Source: Deltaproteobacteria bacterium (GTDB lineage Bacteria > Desulfobacterota_B > Binatia > Bin18). Taken from it: a stretch of 8,833 nt of DNA. The stretch is taken from NCBI GenBank assembly GCA_012271025.1, contig JAAXHF010000226.1:1-8833 (forward strand), written 5' to 3'. Made by a program: the position numbers and the translations under genes. Positions 1 to 6,722 of the stretch are shown piece by piece (the first letter of the stretch is position 1; each line of letters begins with the position of its first letter). The notes beneath the pieces are model-generated. The model made no database searches. It saw only the letters and a program-made list of their open reading frames with translations, and had not been told where the DNA came from.

Positions 1-192
1 CAGTATTTTTGAGACCGCTTCTAGTCTTTTTGTGGCTATGGTGTCGCAGTGCGTTCTGTATACGGGTTTTTCCGAGCTGTTTGTACTCAGCGCAGAACAT
101 CGCGACGGGCTGCAAAGCATGCTGGTCTTTCATGGCCTCACGTTCCTGATATTCTCCGCCTTATTCATTGCTCGGAGGTAGGGTCAAGCTCA
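1..192. other. Leader region without a recognised gene
   Basis: This stretch is visibly less GC-rich than the rest of the window. It contains no reading frame with recognisable protein similarity. An open frame continues upstream of the yeiW-like ATG, but its translation (Arg/Ser/His-rich, no family resemblance) does not look coding. A GGAGG at 174-178 is the only Shine-Dalgarno-like element before the ATG at 193, at a rather long spacing of 14 nt. A four-base inverted repeat (AGAC/GTCT) followed by a short T run near 12-31 is too weak to call a terminator. The promoter of the downstream operon probably lies here or left of the window, but I found no convincing -35/-10 pair. Confidence 0.4.
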
Positions 193-459
193 ATGGAATG
201 CAGAGTGGGCTGCGGGGCGTGCTGCATCGCCCCGTCAATCTCATCCGCCATCCCGGGTATGCCGGACGGCAAACCGGCCGGGGTGCGCTGCGTTCAGCTG
301 AGTTCCGACAACCGCTGTCTGCTGTTTGGAAGACCTGAGCGGCCGGCGGTTTGCCGCGACCTGCGTCCCTCCGAGTCCATGTGCGGCCGGACAGCCGGGC
401 AGGCCTACGCCTACCTGGCGCGTCTGGAACGGCTGACCGAGCCGGACAGAACCACCTGA
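193..459 (+). CDS. yeiW: YeiW-like cysteine-cluster protein (UPF0153/YkgJ family)
   Basis: This small protein of 88 residues has eight cysteines: C3, C7, C10, C11, C33, C42, C54 and C64. The N-terminal C-x3-C-G-x-C-C, the later spaced cysteines and the RP-x-x-C (residues 51-54) are the signature of the YkgJ/UPF0153 family, thought to bind zinc or iron. The N-terminal third (APSISS..IPGMPDGKPA, residues 13-29) agrees almost residue for residue with E. coli YeiW as I recall it, and the length matches (about 84 aa there). The ATG at 193 is chosen because family members start with MEC. An upstream GTG frame would add 48 residues without family resemblance. The biochemical function of the family is not established. 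The gene sits 31 bp before the molybdo-hydroxylase large subunit on the same strand, so the two are probably co-transcribed. A role in metal-centre handling for that enzyme is possible but is only inferred. Confidence 0.88.
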   Translation: MECRVGCGACCIAPSISSAIPGMPDGKPAGVRCVQLSSDNRCLLFGRPERPAVCRDLRPSESMCGRTAGQAYAYLARLERLTEPDRTT

Positions 460-490
460 GCCCCGGAGCGGCGCAACACAGGGGGAAGCT

Positions 491-2773
491 ATGGCAGACT
501 GGCGCAGTGTGGGACAGCCCGTCGCCCACGTCGAAGGGCCGGACAAAGTCACCGGCCGGGCGCGCTATACGGCCGATATTAGCCTGCCCGGCATGCTGTG
601 GGGCAAGTGTCTCCGCAGCCCGTTTCCGCACGCTCGCATCCGGTCAATTGATGTGTCTCAGGCCGCAACCCTGCCCGGCGTCCACGCGGTGGTTACCGGG
701 GCGGACTTGCCGAACCGCCGGCTTGGCCGCTTCTTTTTGGACATGCCGGTTCTGGCTCGGGACGTGGTCCGCTTTGTGGGCGAAAAAGTTGTGGCTGTGG
801 CGGCCGAGTCTGCCGACATCACCGAAGAAGCGTTGACCCTCATCGAGGTTGAGTACGAGGAACTGCCGGCCGTGTTTGACGCGCTCGAAGCCATGCGTGA
901 CGACGCCCCCCGGGTGCACGCCGACACCAGTGGCTACGCGTACCCGCCGATCCCGGATTTCGTTCACCGCGGCGACGACCGGCTGTTCCCGGCCGTCCCC
1001 AATGTGGTGTCGCAGGTGCGCTATAGCCACGGCGATACCGAGGCCGGTTTTGCCCGTGCCGACCGGATTTTTGAGCACACTTTCAGCGTCCCGCCCGTCC
1101 ATCAGGGTTATCTCGAACCGCACGCCAGCGTCGTCCACATTGAGCCGGACGGCAAGGTCCAGCTGTGGCTGTCGAATAAGACGCCATTCATTGCCCGGGC
1201 GCAGTTCGCCGCCGGAATCGGGCTGGCTGAAGACCGGGTGTGTGTCAACACCGCACCGCTGGGCGGGGACTTTGGCGGCAAAGGCTCGCTGATGGACAGC
1301 GTGGTGTGTTATCACCTGGCCGCCCGCTCCGGTCGGCCGGTCAAGATGGTCATGAGCTACACCGAGGAGCTGATGGCCGGCAACCCGCGCCACGCCGCGA
1401 CAATGACGCTCAAGACCGGGCTGGACGCCGGGGGACGTATCACCGCCCGACAAGCAAGACTGGTCTTCAGCTGCGGGGCGTATGCCGCGTTTACTCCCCT
1501 GCACACGGTCCACGGCGGTGTCCACGCAGGCGGGCCGTACCGTATCCCACACGTGGATATCGAGGTCTTACGGACCTATACCCATACCGTGCCGGCCGGA
1601 CATATGCGGGCGCCGGGTGCACCACAAGTCGTGTTTGGGGTTGAGAGCCACATGGACTGCATTGCCCATGAACTGGGTCTCGACCCCTTGGAGTTCCGTT
1701 TGCGCAATGCTCTGCGGGAGGGCGACCGGGCACCGCTGGGTGAGGAGTGGCGCACGATTCGGTGTACAGAAACCCTGCGGGCTGCGGCCGACAGTGCCGG
1801 CTGGGAGAGCGATAAGGCGCCCGGAGTCGGCCGTGGAATCGGCCTGTACGACCGGGAACCGGGCGCCTTTGGTCCGTCGAGCGCGACCCTGAGCCTCAAC
1901 CCGGACGCCAGCCTGAGCCTGATGACCGGAGCGGCCGATACGGGCACGGGTTCCTTTACCGTTTTGCAACAGATCGTGGCCGAGGAGTTCCAGCTGCCCC
2001 TGGAACGGGTGCGGGTCGTACAGGGTGATACCGATACCGCAGCCTGGGAGGTCGGGGCCGGGGGCAGCCGTCTGACCCATATGGCCGGCCAAGCCACCCT
2101 GCTGGCCGTCCGCGCCCTCAAGGCCGCCCTCATTGACCTGGCCGCCCGGCAGATGGGCTGCGCGGCCGACACCGTCCAGCTCCAGGCCGGTCAGTTTCTC
2201 GCTCCAGACGGCCAGCGCCTCGATCTGCACACCTTTGCCGCCCGGGCTCAGGACCAGCTGCCCGTGTCGCGGCTTGGCAGCTACGTCCCGGACCCGGTTG
2301 AGGTGACCTCGTTCTGCGCCCAGATCGCTGAGGTGGAGGTTGACCCCCAGACTGGCCAGGTCAGCCTGCGCAAGCTGACCAGCGCCCATGACGTGGGCAC
2401 TGTTCTCAATCCGCTCACCCACCAGGGTCAAATTGAGGGCGGGGTCGCCCAGGGCCTGGGGCAGGCCCTGACCGAACACCTGCTGATCCAGGACGGTGCG
2501 GTGAGCAGCCTCAACCTGGGCGATTACAAACTGCCGACGAGCATGGACATGCCCGAACTCAAGACCGCCCTGGTCGAGAGCCGGTCCGGTCCGGCGCCGT
2601 ATGCCGGCAAGGCGGTCGGCGAGCACAGCAACGTCGCTATTCCTGCGGCAATCGCCAACGCCGTGTTCGACGCCGTTGGGGTGCGTCTGAACGATCTGCC
2701 GGTGACGGCCGAGAAAGTCTACCGCGGCTTGCAGCGTCGAGCCGCCCGGACGGGCAAGGATACTGCACCATGA
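491..2773 (+). CDS. Xanthine dehydrogenase/CoxL-family molybdopterin-binding large subunit
   Basis: This is the catalytic subunit (760 aa, normal family length) of a cytoplasmic molybdenum hydroxylase, which inserts water-derived oxygen into a C-H bond and passes the electrons to the 2Fe-2S and FAD subunits encoded next. The N-terminal a/b-hammerhead domain spans roughly residues 18-125 (GPDKVTGRARYTADI at its start), and the two molybdopterin-binding domains fill about 165-745. Visible motifs are GGDFGGKG (258-265), the substrate-loop segment HMRAPGAPQ (371-379, with R373 matching the conserved pocket Arg of xanthine dehydrogenases), the dinucleotide-binding stretch GGVAQGLGQAL (650-660), and KAVGE (707-711), whose E711 is the expected catalytic base. 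The AYRCSFR loop of form I CO dehydrogenase is absent, so this is not a bona fide CODH, and the substrate cannot be read from sequence. Position 230 is Lys in SNKTP, where xanthine oxidase-type enzymes usually have Gln near molybdenum. The ATG at 491 has a GGGGGAAG ribosome site just upstream. The stop overlaps the next start (ATGA). Confidence 0.93.
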   Translation: MADWRSVGQPVAHVEGPDKVTGRARYTADISLPGMLWGKCLRSPFPHARIRSIDVSQAATLPGVHAVVTGADLPNRRLGRFFLDMPVLARDVVRFVGEKVVAVAAESADITEEALTLIEVEYEELPAVFDALEAMRDDAPRVHADTSGYAYPPIPDFVHRGDDRLFPAVPNVVSQVRYSHGDTEAGFARADRIFEHTFSVPPVHQGYLEPHASVVHIEPDGKVQLWLSNKTPFIARAQFAAGIGLAEDRVCVNTAPLGGDFGGKGSLMDSVVCYHLAARSGRPVKMVMSYTEELMAGNPRHAATMTLKTGLDAGGRITARQARLVFSCGAYAAFTPLHTVHGGVHAGGPYRIPHVDIEVLRTYTHTVPAGHMRAPGAPQVVFGVESHMDCIAHELGLDPLEFRLRNALREGDRAPLGEEWRTIRCTETLRAAADSAGWESDKAPGVGRGIGLYDREPGAFGPSSATLSLNPDASLSLMTGAADTGTGSFTVLQQIVAEEFQLPLERVRVVQGDTDTAAWEVGAGGSRLTHMAGQATLLAVRALKAALIDLAARQMGCAADTVQLQAGQFLAPDGQRLDLHTFAARAQDQLPVSRLGSYVPDPVEVTSFCAQIAEVEVDPQTGQVSLRKLTSAHDVGTVLNPLTHQGQIEGGVAQGLGQALTEHLLIQDGAVSSLNLGDYKLPTSMDMPELKTALVESRSGPAPYAGKAVGEHSNVAIPAAIANAVFDAVGVRLNDLPVTAEKVYRGLQRRAARTGKDTAP

Positions 2774-3240
2774 AAACGCTGCACCTGTGGGTGAACGGTG
2801 AGCCGGTCAGCCGTGAGGTGGTCGATAACCGGCTGCTGATCGACTTTCTGCGCGACGACCTCGGCCTGACCGGCACGAAAGAGGGCTGTAGCGTGGGCGT
2901 ATGCGGGGCGTGTACGGTGCTGGTTGACGGCCAACCGGTCAGCGCGTGTCTGAGCCTGGCGGTATCGGTCGCCGACTGCCGGCTCGTCACGATTGAGGGG
3001 CTGGCCGAGGGCGACCGGCTGCATCCACTCCAGCGCGCCTTTCTCGAATACGGCGGCTTTCAGTGCGGCATCTGTACCTCGGGCCAGATCATGGCTGCCA
3101 AAGCCCTGTTGGATACGAACCCGCACCCCTCCGTCGAAGAGATCCGGTCCTGGATGATGGGCAACCTGTGTCGTTGCACCGGCTATTACAAAATTATCGA
3201 GTCGATCCAGGCGGTGGCCGAGGGCAAGGTGTCGGCGTGA
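2770..3240 (+). CDS. (2Fe-2S)-binding small subunit of the molybdenum hydroxylase (CoxS-like)
   Basis: This is the electron-transfer subunit (156 aa, typical length), carrying two [2Fe-2S] clusters between the molybdenum and FAD centres. The N-terminal plant-ferredoxin-like domain has C40, C45, C48 and C60 (CSVGVCGACTV and the following VSAC). The C-terminal four-helix domain has C99-x2-C102 (CGIC) and C134-x-C136 (NLCRCTGYYKI). All eight cluster ligands are therefore present and the protein looks fully functional. The ATG lies inside the large-subunit stop region as an ATGA overlap, which suggests translational coupling. An AAGGA sits about 10 nt upstream of the start. In the next frame the stop is shared with the GTG start of the FAD subunit. 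The family assignment is near certain; the substrate depends on the large subunit and is unknown. Confidence 0.95.
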   Translation: MKTLHLWVNGEPVSREVVDNRLLIDFLRDDLGLTGTKEGCSVGVCGACTVLVDGQPVSACLSLAVSVADCRLVTIEGLAEGDRLHPLQRAFLEYGGFQCGICTSGQIMAAKALLDTNPHPSVEEIRSWMMGNLCRCTGYYKIIESIQAVAEGKVSA

Positions 3241-4139
3241 GCCCTTTTGAATATATCGAACCCGCAACGCTTGAGGAGGCGCTCGACGCCTTGGCTCGCT
3301 ACGGCGACGAGGCCAAGCTCATTGCCGGCGGCACCGGGCTGGTCAACCTGATGAAACAGCGGCTGGTCCAGCCGGCCTATCTGATCGGTCTGCGCCGGCT
3401 CGGCCGGACTGAGGGGTTGGCCGAGATCGGCCAGAGCGACCCATCCGGCTCGGCTCAGGCTGTGCGGCTCGGTGCCCTGTGTACCCACCGCGCCCTCGAA
3501 GCTTCGCCGCTGGTACGGACCGCCTTGCCCGTGCTGGCTGAAACCTTTGAGCGCGTTGCCAGTATCCGCATCCGCAGCGTGGCGACCCTGGGCGGCGCCC
3601 TGGCCCATGCCGACCCCAACCAGGACCCGCCGCCCAGCCTGATGGCGCTCGACGCGCGGGTGTGCCTGCGCTCCAGCCACGGCCGGCGGGAGGTGGGCAT
3701 TGAGGAGTTTTTTGTCGATTATTACGAAACCGTCCTGGAGCCGGACGAGATGGTCACCGCCGTCATCGTGCCCCGCCCACCCGCCGGCTCGGGCGCCAGC
3801 TTTCTCAAGTTCCTGCCCCAGACCCGGGACGATTACGCCACGGTCGCGGTAGCCGCTCGGTTGACGCTCGACAATGATCGGATTGCCCAGGCCCGGGTCG
3901 CCCTGGGCGCGGCCGGCGCAACACCGCTGCGCGCCAACGCGGTTGAAGCCGCCCTGCAGGGACAGCCGCCAGTGCCGACTGTCATCCGAGACGCCGCCGC
4001 ACTGGTGGCCGAGGCGGTCGACCCGAGCGACGATTTCCGTGGCTCGGCCGACTACAAGCGGGACATGGCCGTGGTGTTCGTCCAACGGGCGCTCGACCAC
4101 GCGCTGGGGCGAGCCCAGGCCGGGCGGGAGCAGGAATGA
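3237..4139 (+). CDS. FAD-binding medium subunit of the molybdenum hydroxylase (CoxM-like)
   Basis: This is the flavoprotein subunit (300 aa from the GTG chosen here, typical of the 280-300 aa family), which takes electrons from the 2Fe-2S clusters and hands them to an acceptor. The N-terminal PCMH-type FAD domain shows AGGTGLV (30-36) and TLGGALAHADPNQD (117-130), the two segments that wrap the flavin pyrophosphate and isoalloxazine. The C-terminal CO dehydrogenase flavoprotein domain follows (about 185-290, with SADYKRDMA near its end). The start is placed at GTG 3237 because the reading frame upstream is an out-of-frame copy of the small-subunit gene, and because GTG gives a 4-nt GTGA overlap with its stop. 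The resulting N-terminus (SPFEYIEPATLEEAL) is where family members begin. An AAGG lies about 7 nt upstream. Its own stop overlaps the next gene's ATG. Confidence 0.94.
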   Translation: MSPFEYIEPATLEEALDALARYGDEAKLIAGGTGLVNLMKQRLVQPAYLIGLRRLGRTEGLAEIGQSDPSGSAQAVRLGALCTHRALEASPLVRTALPVLAETFERVASIRIRSVATLGGALAHADPNQDPPPSLMALDARVCLRSSHGRREVGIEEFFVDYYETVLEPDEMVTAVIVPRPPAGSGASFLKFLPQTRDDYATVAVAARLTLDNDRIAQARVALGAAGATPLRANAVEAALQGQPPVPTVIRDAAALVAEAVDPSDDFRGSADYKRDMAVVFVQRALDHALGRAQAGREQE

Positions 4140-4594
4140 AGTTTGAGCAGCGGTGCAGGCTGGCGGTCGCCCGAGACCGGCTGTGGGATTTTTTGACCAA
4201 CGTCCCGGACATGGCCGGCTGCGTGCCCGGGGCGGAGCGGCTGGCGGTCAAACATGACGGCCCGGGCGAACAATACACCGGCCAGCTGCGGGTCAAGGTC
4301 GGCCCTATCGGGCTACGCTTGCAGGGAGTGATGACGGTCCAGGAGAAGGATCGGCCCGCGTGGCGGATCGTATCGCAGGCCGAGGCCAGGGACCGGCGGG
4401 TTGGGGGAGGGGTCTTCCTCACGGTCTGCATGACGCTGGACGAGACCGAAACCGACGCAACCGAGCTGCGGATCGTGTCGGAGGTGCGGCTGATGGGCAA
4501 GCTGGGCGAATTCGGCCAGGCGGTGATCCGTCGCAAGGCGGATCGGCTGGTGGCGGAATTTGCCCGGAATGTTGCCGCCCGTTTCGGGTCCTGA
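4136..4594 (+). CDS. CoxG-like SRPBCC family protein
   Basis: The protein has 152 residues of the CoxG/SRPBCC (START-like) fold, a helix-grip domain with a hydrophobic cavity. Family hallmarks seen are VARDRLWDFLTNVPDMAGCVPGAE (split across residues 11-34), the KVGPIGLRLQG strand region (54-64), and the C-terminal GKLGEFGQAVIRRKADRLVAEFARNV segment (121-146). In Oligotropha the coxG product is tied to the membrane attachment and assembly of CO dehydrogenase, and homologues accompany many molybdenum hydroxylases of unknown substrate. No membrane segment is visible here. The gene overlaps the FAD subunit by 4 nt (ATGA), with GGAG about 6 nt before the ATG, so it is made together with the enzyme. 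It is the last gene of the unit: 34 bp after it the opposite-strand acr3 ends. Accessory genes such as coxD, coxE, coxF or xdhC are not in the window. Confidence 0.88.
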   Translation: MKFEQRCRLAVARDRLWDFLTNVPDMAGCVPGAERLAVKHDGPGEQYTGQLRVKVGPIGLRLQGVMTVQEKDRPAWRIVSQAEARDRRVGGGVFLTVCMTLDETETDATELRIVSEVRLMGKLGEFGQAVIRRKADRLVAEFARNVAARFGS

Positions 4595-4628
4595 CTCCAG
4601 CCGCACCCGTCTGCCAGCGTTCACCGGG

Positions 4629-5882
4629 TCAGTTTGGTTCCGGGAGATCGTAGCCTGCGGACTGCCGAGCGCCGGCCGGCGCGACAGCCGGCAGAGCAAA
4701 CCAGCCCTGGGTGCGCTGGCAGACACGGACCAGCAGCAGCATGACCGGCACCTCGATCAAGACCCCGACAACTGTGGCCAGGGCTGCGGCGGAGGACAGC
4801 CCGAACAGCATGGTGGCCGTCGCAATAGCAACCTCGAAGTGGTTTGAGGCGCCGATCAGGGCCGACGGTGCGGCGTCCTGGTAGGAGAACCTCAGCACTC
4901 TGGCCAGCCCATAGGTCAGGCCGAAAATGAGCACAGTCTGAATGAACAGCGGAATGGCAATCCACACAATGGTGAGCGGATTGGCCACGATGACCTCGCC
5001 CTTGAGCGAGAACAGCACAACCAGGGTCAGCAGCAGGGCCAGGATGGTAACGGGCGTGAGCAGGGGCAGAAAGCGCTCCGTGAACCAGGCTTCTCCCTTG
5101 GCCCGTATGAGCCAGTCTCTGGAAAAATACCCGGCCAGCAGCGGCAGGACGACATACACGCCGATGGACAGCATCAGGGCCTGCCACGGCACCGGCAGCC
5201 GGCCGATCCCCAGTAAAAACCCGCCCAGCACGCCGTACAGCACCAGCATGGTGAGCGAGTTCAGGGCGACCATGACCAGGGTCAATCCGCTATTGCCCTG
5301 GGCCAGATAGCCCCACACCAGCACCATGGCCGTACACGGCGCCACGCCCAGCAGAATGCAGCCGGCCAGATAGCTCCGCCACAGCGGCACGGCCAGCATC
5401 TTGACCCCGTCGACCAGCACAACCTCTCCGGCCCCGTACGAGCTGCCGACCGGGAGCGACAGGCCGAGCGGCATCTTCACATAGTCGATCGCCTCCGGGC
5501 CAATAAAAGTCTGAAATAGACCGCCCAGGCACAGGGCGGCAATGGCGTACATGCTAAAGGGCTTGATCGCCCAGTTGACAAACAGGGTCAGGCCGACCGG
5601 CTTGGCGTTGCGGCTCGCCGTCGCCACTTTGGCGAAGTCAATCTTGACCATGATCGGATACATCATGAAGAACAGACACACCGCGATCGGAATCGACACC
5701 ACCGGAGCGTCGCCGACATACAGCGCCATGCCGTCCAGAGCGGTTGCCAGACCGGGAACGGTCTGGCCCAGGCCGATACCGCCAAGAATGCACAGGCCGA
5801 CCCACAGGCTGAGGTAACGTTCAAAGACGGACATGTCCCGGCTTGAGGGCCGGGGCGGGCTGGTCGAGGGTGCCTGTGCCAT
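4629..5882 (-). CDS. acr3: ACR3-family arsenite efflux permease
   Basis: This ten-helix inner-membrane carrier (417 aa from the ATG used) exports arsenite using the proton gradient. The family-defining [10 protein letters not shown] occurs around residue 183 (its Cys is the essential arsenite-pathway cysteine), and the conserved Glu lies in VLIEVPVML near residue 377. The [11 protein letters not shown] motif (about 347-357) is also typical. The protein is longer than common ACR3 proteins (about 340-370 aa). The extra length is an insert between the fourth and fifth helices (roughly residues 123-165), a 23-residue Ser/Pro-rich N-terminus and a short C-terminal tail. The ATG at 5882 is preferred over an in-frame TTG at 5903 because it has AAAGG 8 nt upstream and starts after the arsI stop, leaving an 11-nt gap. 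A further in-frame ATG at 5834 (MSVFERYLS) is possible. It is the last gene of the arsR-arsI-acr3 operon. Confidence 0.95.
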   Translation of the reverse strand: MAQAPSTSPPRPSSRDMSVFERYLSLWVGLCILGGIGLGQTVPGLATALDGMALYVGDAPVVSIPIAVCLFFMMYPIMVKIDFAKVATASRNAKPVGLTLFVNWAIKPFSMYAIAALCLGGLFQTFIGPEAIDYVKMPLGLSLPVGSSYGAGEVVLVDGVKMLAVPLWRSYLAGCILLGVAPCTAMVLVWGYLAQGNSGLTLVMVALNSLTMLVLYGVLGGFLLGIGRLPVPWQALMLSIGVYVVLPLLAGYFSRDWLIRAKGEAWFTERFLPLLTPVTILALLLTLVVLFSLKGEVIVANPLTIVWIAIPLFIQTVLIFGLTYGLARVLRFSYQDAAPSALIGASNHFEVAIATATMLFGLSSAAALATVVGVLIEVPVMLLLVRVCQRTQGWFALPAVAPAGARQSAGYDLPEPN

Positions 5883-5893
5883 GAGTAGAGCCT

Positions 5894-6325
5894 TTAGCGA
5901 CAACAGGTGGCGGACGGTTTGGGCTTGGCGGCCGGTGTGTCACGCCGGGGCGACGCCCGGAAGACCTCGGTATCGCCGTGAAACTTGTAGAACTCCCACA
6001 ACAGGCCCTCGGGGTCTGTGGAGTAGACCGTGCTCTTGTTGGCGTAGCAACAGGTCTCGTCCCGAATGACCTCGTCGGCCAGGCCCTGGGGTTCCAGGCG
6101 GGTCAGCGTGTCTTCGACCTCGTCTGTGTCCATCTCAAAACCGACGTGGTTGAGCCGCTCGGTGGCGTTCGGGTTTTCGAGCAGGACGAGTTTGATCGGG
6201 GGTGAGTCCACCGCAAAATTGGCATAGCCGGGTTTGCGCTTGTTGACCGGTGCGCCCAGCAGCTTGGAGTAATACGGAATGGCCTCATCAAGATTGCGTA
6301 CGTTCAGGGCGAGTTGGAATCGCAT
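5894..6325 (-). CDS. arsI: ArsI-type C-As lyase (ArsI/CadI vicinal oxygen chelate family)
   Basis: This 143-residue protein belongs to the glyoxalase/vicinal oxygen chelate superfamily. ArsI enzymes are Fe(II) dioxygenases that split the carbon-arsenic bond of trivalent organoarsenicals such as MAs(III), releasing arsenite. Expected metal ligands fall at Q4, H60 (LNHVGFE) and E111 (LWEFYK), and the substrate-binding vicinal pair is C92-C93 (ETCCYA). A flexible Pro/Lys-rich tail ends in another Cys pair (C141-C142). The ATG at 6325 is preceded by AAAGGAG at good spacing; the 22 extra codons upstream lie over the arsR end and look non-coding. The gene is 25 nt after arsR and 11 nt before acr3, so the arsenite product would be handed to efflux. 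CadI, a cadmium-induced relative, is the alternative name for the family, but the arsenic neighbours favour ArsI. Confidence 0.92.
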   Translation of the reverse strand: MRFQLALNVRNLDEAIPYYSKLLGAPVNKRKPGYANFAVDSPPIKLVLLENPNATERLNHVGFEMDTDEVEDTLTRLEPQGLADEVIRDETCCYANKSTVYSTDPEGLLWEFYKFHGDTEVFRASPRRDTPAAKPKPSATCCR

Positions 6326-6350
6326 GGTCTTCTCCTTTCCCTCTATCGCC

Positions 6351-6671
6351 TCAACAGCACACGGGCTGAGAGGGTTCTTCGGCTGCCACACCTTGGCAGC
6401 AGTTTTCGGTCAGGAACGCGACTAGGGCGTTCATCGTTGCAAAGTTGGCACTGTAGATGAGCGAGCGACCCTCGCGCCGACATGAGACCGTGTCGGCGTG
6501 TTTGAGTTCCTTGAGATGGAACGACAGGGTCGCGGCCGGAATGCCGAGGGCCTGTCCGATAGCGCCTGCGGCCAGGCCCGCCTTTCCGGCCCGAACCAGC
6601 AGGCGGAAGATGTCGAGCCGGGTTTCCTGGGCCAGGGCTGACAGGATGCTGACGGCGACGTTGTTTTTCAT
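6351..6671 (-). CDS. arsR: ArsR-family arsenical-responsive repressor
   Basis: This 106-residue winged-helix repressor would leave the DNA on binding As(III), Sb(III) or a trivalent organoarsenical. The recognition helix-turn-helix is IGQALGIPAATLSFHLKELKHAD (split, residues 38-60), followed by the wing VSCRREGRSLIYSA (62-75). It lacks the ELCVCDL site of the R773-type ArsR. Instead the metalloid-binding cysteines are C-terminal: C91-C92 (ENCCQG) and C105-C106 at the very end, resembling the Acidithiobacillus ferrooxidans type (C95, C96, C102). C64 in the wing may also contribute. The ATG at 6671 fits the family N-terminus. There is no properly spaced Shine-Dalgarno sequence, because the -10 element lies only 6 nt upstream, which suggests leaderless translation. 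It heads the ars operon and probably represses its own promoter. Confidence 0.95.
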   Translation of the reverse strand: MKNNVAVSILSALAQETRLDIFRLLVRAGKAGLAAGAIGQALGIPAATLSFHLKELKHADTVSCRREGRSLIYSANFATMNALVAFLTENCCQGVAAEEPSQPVCC

Positions 6672-6673
6672 AT

Positions 6674-6697
6674 TTCCAATATAATGAAAATATTGAA
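6674..6697. promoter_or_regulatory. Probable ArsR operator (inverted repeat)
   Basis: CAATAT (6677-6682) and ATATTG (6690-6695) form an exact 6-bp inverted repeat with a 7-nt AT-rich centre. The flanks extend it imperfectly: TTCC before CAATAT on one side, and AA after ATATTG on the other. The TTCAATAT half-site resembles known ArsR/SmtB-family operators. The repeat covers the promoter spacer and the -10, so a bound repressor would exclude RNA polymerase. The island is strikingly AT-rich within GC-rich DNA. Confidence 0.65.
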
Positions 6698-6705
6698 GAT
6701 GTCAA
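6678..6705 (-). promoter_or_regulatory. arsR-arsI-acr3 promoter
   Basis: Reading the minus strand, a perfect -35 TTGACA (6705-6700) is followed by a 16-bp spacer and a -10 TATATT (6683-6678, five of six consensus bases). This is the best sigma-70-type promoter in the window and lies directly before arsR. A start 7 nt after the -10 falls at position 6671, the A of the arsR ATG, so the transcript would have no leader or almost none. The TSS is inferred from spacing, not measured. Confidence 0.75.
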
Positions 6706-6722
6706 GCCGCTGTTCGTGAAAT

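Noticed and set aside
10..31. Intrinsic terminator from an upstream gene at the left edge
   Set aside because: The stem would have only four base pairs with an eight-base loop before the T run, too weak to claim.
49..192. N-terminal extension of the YeiW-like frame from a GTG at 49
   Set aside because: The added 48 residues have no family resemblance, and family members begin at the MEC encoded at 193.
1568..2626. Long minus-strand open frame (352 codons) antisense to the large subunit, and similar ones at 644-1552 and 3186-4100
   Set aside because: They are antisense shadows caused by GC-rich third positions of strongly supported genes. Their translations show no recognisable domain and they lack good starts.
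3063..3236. N-terminal extension of the FAD subunit
   Set aside because: This stretch is the small-subunit gene (CGIC and CRC iron-sulfur ligands) read in the wrong frame; the GTG at 3237 gives the normal family N-terminus.
491..4594. Aerobic carbon monoxide dehydrogenase (coxLSM)
   Set aside because: The overall family fits, but the large subunit lacks the AYRCSFR loop that marks form I CO dehydrogenase, so naming CO as the substrate is not supported.
4595..4628. Bidirectional terminator between the convergent CoxG-like gene and acr3
   Set aside because: The 34-bp gap contains no convincing hairpin or T run in either direction.
6675..6697. AT-rich inverted repeat as an attachment site or insertion scar
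   Set aside because: Its position over the -10 and spacer of the arsR promoter and its similarity to ArsR operators explain it better; no integrase or flanking duplication is present.
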